Positions 59,945 through 64,000 of a stretch of DNA of 64,000 nt are shown one piece after another (the first letter of the stretch is position 1; every line of letters begins with the position of its first letter). The stretch is from Nocardioides sp. PD653-B2 (GTDB lineage Bacteria; Actinomycetota; Actinomycetes; Propionibacteriales; Nocardioidaceae), in contig NZ_BDJE01000017.1 of the NCBI RefSeq assembly GCF_002117935.1, positions 1 through 64,000 on the forward strand. Reading direction: 5' to 3'. Under the pieces are notes generated by a model. That model saw only the letters and a program-made list of their open reading frames with translations, did not search any database and was not told the DNA's origin. The translations under genes and the position numbers were made by a program.

Positions 59945-60688
59945 TCAGACCGGGACGAGCTCGACCGCGCCCACGGCGTAGCGGGCGAGCACGGTGCGCG
60001 CCAGCTCGGGGTGGGCGCCCAACGGCTCGGAGACGGCGACCGCGCCTGCCTCCATCGCCAGCTCGGCCGCCCGGTCGGGCAGGAAGCCGGGCGCGAGGAA
60101 GAGCGACGCGACCGCGATGTGCCGTCGACCCTCGCGACGGAAGGCGCGGACGGCCTCGCCCGTGGCCGGGGGAGACGCCGACGCGAAGGCGGCGGAGACG
60201 GGCAGCTTGTGCCGCGAGCCCCACACCCGGGCCAGCCGGGCGACGGCCTGGTTGGCGAGCGGGTCGGTCGAGCCGGCGGCGGCGAGCACGAGGGCGTCGA
60301 GCTCACGGACGCGGGAGGCCTTGAGCGCCTCGCGCAGCCGCACGTCGAGCACCTCGAGGAACTGCGCCTCCAGGCCGAGGATCGACGTGGCGCGGATCTG
60401 GAGACCGCGGTGCTTCGCGGAGGCCTCGGCGACGGCGCTCGGGACGTCCACCTTGGCGTGGTAGGCCTCGGTCAGGAGCAGCGGGACGACGACGATCTCG
60501 TCGAACCCGGCCCGGACCAGCTTGTCGACCACCGTCGAGAAGGACGGCTTCGACAGCTCGAGGAAGGCCTGCTCGACACGCAGGTCCGGGCGCATCGCGC
60601 GAACCTCGTCGACCAGGGCCTTGATCGTCGCGGCGGACCTCGGGTCACGACTGCCGTGAGCCAGGGCCACCAGTGCGGGAGCAGCCAT
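59945..60688 (-). CDS. Sirohydrochlorin chelatase (CbiX/SirB-type)
   Basis: The 247-aa chelatase inserts iron (or cobalt) into sirohydrochlorin, giving sirohaem for the sulfite reductase upstream. Both halves of the CbiX fold are present, with the active-site His in LVALAHGSRDPRSAATIKAL, a second in LLLTEAYHAKVDVPSAVAEA, and VLAAAGSTDPLANQAVARLA in the C-terminal half. GGAGGG lies 7 nt before the ATG. 79 bp after cysH and last in the operon. Confidence 0.9.
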   Translation of the reverse strand: MAAPALVALAHGSRDPRSAATIKALVDEVRAMRPDLRVEQAFLELSKPSFSTVVDKLVRAGFDEIVVVPLLLTEAYHAKVDVPSAVAEASAKHRGLQIRATSILGLEAQFLEVLDVRLREALKASRVRELDALVLAAAGSTDPLANQAVARLARVWGSRHKLPVSAAFASASPPATGEAVRAFRREGRRHIAVASLFLAPGFLPDRAAELAMEAGAVAVSEPLGAHPELARTVLARYAVGAVELVPV

Positions 60689-60767
60689 CAGCGTGCCCTC
60701 CGTTCTGTGTTCGTTCCAGCGTTCGATCGAGCACGAGTGCCGGCGGCGCTGCCGGTGTGGGTACGGG

Positions 60768-61514
60768 TCATGAGTGGATCCCGCACTCGGTCTTGGAGGT
60801 GCCGGCCCAGCGGCCGCTGCGCGGGTCCTCGCCCGGCGCGACGCGCCGGGTGCAGGGCCAGCAGCCGATGGACGGGTAGCCGTCGTAGGCGAGCGGGTTC
60901 ACGAGGATGCCGTTCTCGGCGATGTAGCGCTCGACCTGCTCGTCGGACCACCGCGCCATCGGCGAGACCTTGACCTTGCCCTTCTTGGCGTCCCAGCCGA
61001 CCACCGGCGCGATGACCCGGTTGTGGGTCTCGGCGCGGCGCAGGCCGGTCGCCCAGGCGTCGTAGTTGTCCAGCGACTCGGCCAGCGGCTGCACCTTGCG
61101 CAGCTTGCAGCACAGGTCGGGGTCGGTCTTGTACAGGTCCTTGCCGTGCGCCGCGTCCTGCTCGGCGACGGACTGCACCGGGGTGATCGAGATCAGGTTC
61201 ACGTCGAGCGTCGCCGCGACCGCGTCACGGGTGCCGATCGTCTCGGCGAAGTGGTAGCCGGTGTCGAGGAACACCACATCGATGCCGGGCACGACCTTCG
61301 ACGCCAGGTGCGAGAGCACGGCGTCGCCCATCGAGGACGTGAGGCAGAAGCGCTCGCCGAACGTCGCGGACGCCCACTCGATGATGCTCTCCGCGGGGGC
61401 GAGCTCCAGCTCGGCACCCCAGTGGGACACCAGCTCGCGCAGCTCCTCGGGGGACCGGCCGGCGGTCTCGGTGCCTCGGTAGTTGCGGGCCGAGGTGGTG
61501 GTGGCGGCGCTCAT
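60768..61514 (-). CDS. cysH: Assimilatory adenylyl-sulfate (APS) reductase
   Basis: The 248-aa thioredoxin-dependent reductase turns APS into sulfite. The SSMGDAVLSHLASKVVPGID phosphate loop, DLCCKLRKVQPL (paired Cys) and SIGCWPCTRRV (CxxC) bind the 4Fe-4S cluster; this Cys pattern marks APS rather than PAPS reductase. The active-site Cys is in SKTECGIH at the C-terminus. The ATG overlaps the stop of the small zinc-ribbon gene. Confidence 0.94.
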   Translation of the reverse strand: MSAATTTSARNYRGTETAGRSPEELRELVSHWGAELELAPAESIIEWASATFGERFCLTSSMGDAVLSHLASKVVPGIDVVFLDTGYHFAETIGTRDAVAATLDVNLISITPVQSVAEQDAAHGKDLYKTDPDLCCKLRKVQPLAESLDNYDAWATGLRRAETHNRVIAPVVGWDAKKGKVKVSPMARWSDEQVERYIAENGILVNPLAYDGYPSIGCWPCTRRVAPGEDPRSGRWAGTSKTECGIHS

Positions 61515-61711
61515 CGGCGACCAGCTCCCCCGTCGACGACCGAGGGTCGGACCAGGCCGAGCATCTTCAGGGAGAAGGCACGCAGGCAGCCGCGGCACTC
61601 CCACGACCCGTGCGGCGAGGTGACCTCGCCGGACTCGGAGACGACCTCGTGGGGACGGAGGTCCTGCTCGCCGCAGTAGGGGCAGTGGAAGGGGATCCCG
61701 CGCTCGCTCAT
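61511..61711 (-). CDS. Small zinc-ribbon protein of the sulfate-assimilation operon, 66 aa
   Basis: The protein has two zinc pairs, HCPYCGEQDLRPHE and WECRGCLRAFSLKML, and little else. It overlaps by 4 bp both the sulfite reductase stop and the cysH start, so its synthesis is tied to both. Similar small proteins occur at this place in other actinobacteria. A role as Fe-S or electron-transfer helper is possible, but none is established as far as I know. Confidence 0.82.
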   Translation of the reverse strand: MSERGIPFHCPYCGEQDLRPHEVVSESGEVTSPHGSWECRGCLRAFSLKMLGLVRPSVVDGGAGRR

Positions 61712-63429
61712 GCCGGCGCCCCCTCCAGGACCCGCTCGCCACGGAGCAGGTCCTCGTCGGCCCGGGCGACCCAGGCTGCGAAGCTCTCGCCGGCCTGGCG
61801 GTCGGCGAGGTAGGCGTTGACGACGTTGGTGATGTAGTCGTCGAGGCCGGCGCTGGTGACCTTGTGGGCGCGCAGCTTGCGGCCGAAGTTGGCCTGCAGC
61901 CCGGTGGCACCCCCGAGGTGCACCTGGAAGCCCTCGACCTGCTCGCCCTCGTGCATGACCAGCTGACCCTTGAGTCCGATGTCGGCGACTTGGGTGCGGG
62001 CGCAGGCGTTGGGGCAGCCGTTCACGTTGACCGTGATCGGGGTGTCGAGCTCGGGGAAGCGCTTCTCGAGCTCGCCGACCAGCAGGCGGGCGCGCTCCTT
62101 GGTGTCGACGATCGCGAGCTTGCAGAACTCGATGCCGGTGCAGGCCATCGTGTTGCGTCGCCAGTTGGACGGCCGGGCGGACAGGCCCAGCTCGTCGAGA
62201 CGGTCGACGAGCGCGTCGACGACGGCGGGCTCGACGCCGACCAGGACGATCTTCTGGTACGGCGTGAGGCGGGCCCCGGCGACACCGAACTCCTCGATCA
62301 GGTCGGCGAGCTGCACCAGGAGAGTGCCCGAGACCCGGCCGGCGGTGGGCGCGACGCCGACGTAGAGCTTGCCGTCCTTCTGCTCGTGCACGCCGATGTG
62401 GTCGCGGTGCCCCACGGGCGACGGGGGCGAGTCGCAGGAGACGAGCTCGCGGTCGAGGTACTCGTTCTCGAGCACCTCGCGGAACTTCTCGATGCCCCAG
62501 TCGGCCACCAGGAACTTCAGGCGAGCGCGGGAGCGCAGCCGGCGGTAGCCGTAGTCGCGGAAGATCGACGCGACGCCTTCCCAGGCGTCGGCCACCTCGT
62601 CGAGCGGGATCCAGACGCCCATCTTCTGGGCGAGCATCGGGTTCGTGGACAGGCCGCCACCGACCCAGAGGTCGAACCCGGGGCCGTGCACGGGGTGCAC
62701 GGTGCCGACGAAGGAGACGTCGTTCGTCTCGGGCGAGACGTCGTGGCTCGGGTGCCCGGTGAGCGCGGTCTTGAACTTCCGCGGGAAGTTCGCGAAGTCG
62801 GGGTTGCCGATGTAGCGGCGCTTGATCTCCTCGAGCGCCGCGGTGCCGTCGATGATCTCGTCCTTCGCCACGCCGGCGACGGGGGAGCCCAGGAAGGGGC
62901 GCGGCGAGTCGCCGCAGGCCTCCATGGTGTCGAGCCCGGCCGCCTCGAGCCGCTCCCAGATCGCCGGCACGTCCTCGATCCGGATCCAGTGGTACTGGAT
63001 GTTCTCCCGGTCGGTGACGTCGGCGGTGTCACGGGCGAAGTCGACCCCGATCGTGCCGAGCGCTCGGACGGCGTCGTGCGACAGCAGCGCGCCGTCGGAG
63101 CGGACCCGCATCATGAAGAACTCGTCGTCGAGCTCCTCCTCCTCGAGCATCGCGGTCTTGCCGCCGTCGAAGCCCGGGGCGCGCTGGGTGTAGAGACCCA
63201 TCCAGCGGAACCGGCCGCGCAGGTCCGCCGGGTCGATCGAGGCGAAGCCGCGCTTGGAGTAGGTGTAGAGGATCCGGTCGCGCACGTTGAGCGGGCTGTC
63301 GTCCTTCTTGGACTGCTCGTTCTTGTTCAGCGGCTCGGAGTAGCCGAGCGCCCACTGGCCCTCACCGCGCATGGTGCGCGGGATCTCGGTGCGGGTCGGT
63401 GCCTTGGCGGTGTAGCGCGGGTCGGTCAT
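61708..63429 (-). CDS. sir: Ferredoxin-dependent sulfite reductase (nitrite/sulfite reductase family)
   Basis: The 573-aa sirohaem/4Fe-4S enzyme reduces sulfite to sulfide with six electrons. Two ferredoxin-like/sirohaem repeat pairs are seen (FRWMGLYTQRAPGFDGGKTA, and SGTLLVQLADLIEEFGVAGA). The cluster/sirohaem ligands are in MACTGIEFCKLAIVDTKERA (C-x5-C) and NVNGCPNACARTQVADIG (C-x3-C). cysH and a sirohydrochlorin chelatase downstream favour sulfite over nitrite as substrate. ATG 63429 has AAGGA about 12 nt upstream; preceded by a leader peptide, so expression is probably attenuated by cysteine supply. Confidence 0.93.
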   Translation of the reverse strand: MTDPRYTAKAPTRTEIPRTMRGEGQWALGYSEPLNKNEQSKKDDSPLNVRDRILYTYSKRGFASIDPADLRGRFRWMGLYTQRAPGFDGGKTAMLEEEELDDEFFMMRVRSDGALLSHDAVRALGTIGVDFARDTADVTDRENIQYHWIRIEDVPAIWERLEAAGLDTMEACGDSPRPFLGSPVAGVAKDEIIDGTAALEEIKRRYIGNPDFANFPRKFKTALTGHPSHDVSPETNDVSFVGTVHPVHGPGFDLWVGGGLSTNPMLAQKMGVWIPLDEVADAWEGVASIFRDYGYRRLRSRARLKFLVADWGIEKFREVLENEYLDRELVSCDSPPSPVGHRDHIGVHEQKDGKLYVGVAPTAGRVSGTLLVQLADLIEEFGVAGARLTPYQKIVLVGVEPAVVDALVDRLDELGLSARPSNWRRNTMACTGIEFCKLAIVDTKERARLLVGELEKRFPELDTPITVNVNGCPNACARTQVADIGLKGQLVMHEGEQVEGFQVHLGGATGLQANFGRKLRAHKVTSAGLDDYITNVVNAYLADRQAGESFAAWVARADEDLLRGERVLEGAPA

Positions 63430-63539
63430 GGGAGAGGCTTTTCCTTGACGGGGGTGGCGCTCGGGGCTCCATCCGGCAAGGACCACGTCGTCGGGGTCCG
63501 GGCCGGAGAGCCAGCGGCGCGATGGGCGGCTGGTCAGGC

Positions 63540-63635
63540 TCAGTACGTCAGGGAGGGCCGACACATCATGCTGCGGGTACGACCGAAGTCCACGTGGCGT
63601 CGCACCACGAGGTAGGTCGTCGCAGCAGTGATCAT
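63540..63635 (-). CDS. Cysteine-operon leader peptide, 31 aa (putative attenuator uORF)
   Basis: A 31-codon frame ends 110 nt before the sir start. It contains VVRRHVDFGRTRSMMCRPSL, which fits the RRHVD-x2-R-x2-S-x2-CR signature of short actinobacterial leader peptides upstream of sulfur-assimilation genes. The Cys codon (TGT, rare at this GC content) is codon 25. ATG 63635 is the likely start, although no clear ribosome-binding site is visible and GTG codons 10-11 are alternatives. Known relatives regulate by ribosome stalling when Cys-tRNA is scarce; here that is inference. Confidence 0.75.
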   Translation of the reverse strand: MITAATTYLVVRRHVDFGRTRSMMCRPSLTY

Positions 63636-63679
63636 GTCAAGGAGTCTCAGGGAGCGGACGCCGATCCGACAAGGTGAAA

Positions 63680-63714
63680 TCTCATGTGGTGGGACGGCGA
63701 TCCACGATATGAGA
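63680..63714. promoter_or_regulatory. Imperfect dyad upstream of the sulfate operon
   Basis: TCTCATGTGG (63680-63689) and CCACGATATGAGA (63702-63714) form an interrupted inverted repeat (TCTCAT/ATGAGA and TGG/CCA), about 50 bp upstream of the leader peptide start. A regulator site or part of the promoter are both possible. The 63430-63539 and 63715-63813 stretches otherwise show nothing definite. Confidence 0.35.
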
Positions 63715-63813
63715 CGTTCGGCCGGGTCTGCGGCGTCAGATCGACCGGCGTGCGACCCACGTCACACCGGCCGACCCGGCGCGGAGCCGCTCGCGGGCGT
63801 CCGGACCCGCCAC

Positions 63814-63819
63814 TACGCT
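63814..63819 (+). promoter_or_regulatory. Leaderless -10 (TACGCT) for glyA
   Basis: TACGCT ends 7 nt before the glyA ATG at 63827. It leaves no room for a 5' riboswitch if this is the main promoter. Confidence 0.6.
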
Positions 63820-63826
63820 GGCGGCC

Positions 63827-64000
63827 ATGACCGACGCCCGCCTCAGTTCCCTCACCAGCAGCGCCTACCAGCAGGCCCTCGAGGTGATCGCCTCGGTCGA
63901 GCCGCGGGTCGCCGACGCCACCCGTCAGGAGCTGGCCGACCAGCGCGCCTCGCTCAAGCTGATCGCCAGCGAGAACTACGCCTCGCCCGCCGTGCTCCTC
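63827..64000 (+). CDS. glyA: Serine hydroxymethyltransferase (5' part, cut by window end)
   Basis: The first 58 codons of SHMT are visible: an N-terminal helix ([20 protein letters not shown]) and [16 protein letters not shown], the conserved start of the PLP-enzyme fold. The enzyme makes glycine and 5,10-methylene-THF from serine, linking with thyA, folA and gcvT elsewhere in the window. The start follows from TACGCT. The rest of the gene lies outside the window. Confidence 0.93.
   Translation, partial: MTDARLSSLTSSAYQQALEVIASVEPRVADATRQELADQRASLKLIASENYASPAVLL

Noticed and set aside
63636..63826. Riboswitch upstream of glyA
   Set aside because: No recognisable riboswitch core and the TACGCT element predicts a leaderless glyA transcript.
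1..64000. CRISPR arrays, rRNA, tRNA and complete insertion sequences
   Set aside because: Read through the window by eye; no regularly spaced direct repeats, tRNA cloverleaf, rRNA segment or transposase gene was found.

Overview
The window is a continuous piece of high-GC (roughly 70%) actinobacterial chromosome. Gene content and order point to a Nocardioides-like member of the Propionibacteriales: F420-type LLM oxidoreductase, DUF222/HNH protein, DUF3046, RNase J, FtsK next to a RodZ-like protein, PgsA-CinA-ClgR-RecA neighbourhood, and a Bacillus/Mycobacterium-type SOS box. A striking regulatory feature is that many genes start 6-8 nt after a TANNNT hexamer (TAGGGT, TAGCCT, TATCTT and similar) without a Shine-Dalgarno, i.e. 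leaderless transcription. This was also used to choose starts. No tRNA, rRNA, CRISPR array or complete insertion sequence was seen.

Layout. 0-6.6 kb: lpdA-sucB(dlaT) on the minus strand, a small unknown gene, then pepA and gcvT diverging from back-to-back leaderless promoters. 6.6-12.3 kb: ECF-type sigma factor with a coupled membrane protein, PhzF-like isomerase, thyA-folA, an F420 LLM oxidoreductase and dapA. 12.3-20.7 kb: rnj, a large REP-like palindrome, ftsK, a RodZ-like HTH/membrane protein, rimO and pgsA. 20.9-27.9 kb: a secreted 5'-nucleotidase and a secreted ExeM/NucH-type nuclease (together a plausible extracellular nucleic-acid scavenging set), then a GH15 enzyme. 27.9-37.2 kb: cinA C-terminal amidase, ClgR-like regulator, a large secreted zinc metalloprotease, and the lhr-nei2 DNA-repair pair. 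37.3-42 kb: an apparently accessory patch with a DAO-type oxidoreductase preceded by a possible gene remnant, a DUF222/HNH gene whose near-consensus promoter overlaps a perfect SOS box, and two adjacent frameshifted membrane-protein genes (one by an extra G, one by an 11-bp tandem duplication) behind a RidA gene. 42-47.3 kb: a three-gene ABC exporter, a DinB-methyltransferase fusion, DUF3046 and an MFS transporter.

47.3-54.1 kb holds methylthioadenosine phosphorylase, an epimerase with a Cys-rich insert, a polytopic glycosyltransferase-like protein, and then a tightly coupled five-gene operon (GT2, DUF2064, methyltransferase, molybdopterin oxidoreductase, membrane protein). To my memory much of this mirrors a conserved, functionally unassigned mycobacterial cluster, and it is my best candidate for an undescribed pathway. 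54.1-57.9 kb: recA (own SOS box), recX, a phosphoribosyltransferase, a GNAT enzyme and ppk2. 58-60 kb: a secreted protein and a HipA-like kinase coupled to DUF3037. 60-63.8 kb: the assimilatory sulfate operon sir - small zinc ribbon - cysH - cbiX, preceded by a 31-codon leader peptide with the RRHVD...R..S..CR signature of actinobacterial cysteine-responsive leaders. The window ends inside glyA.
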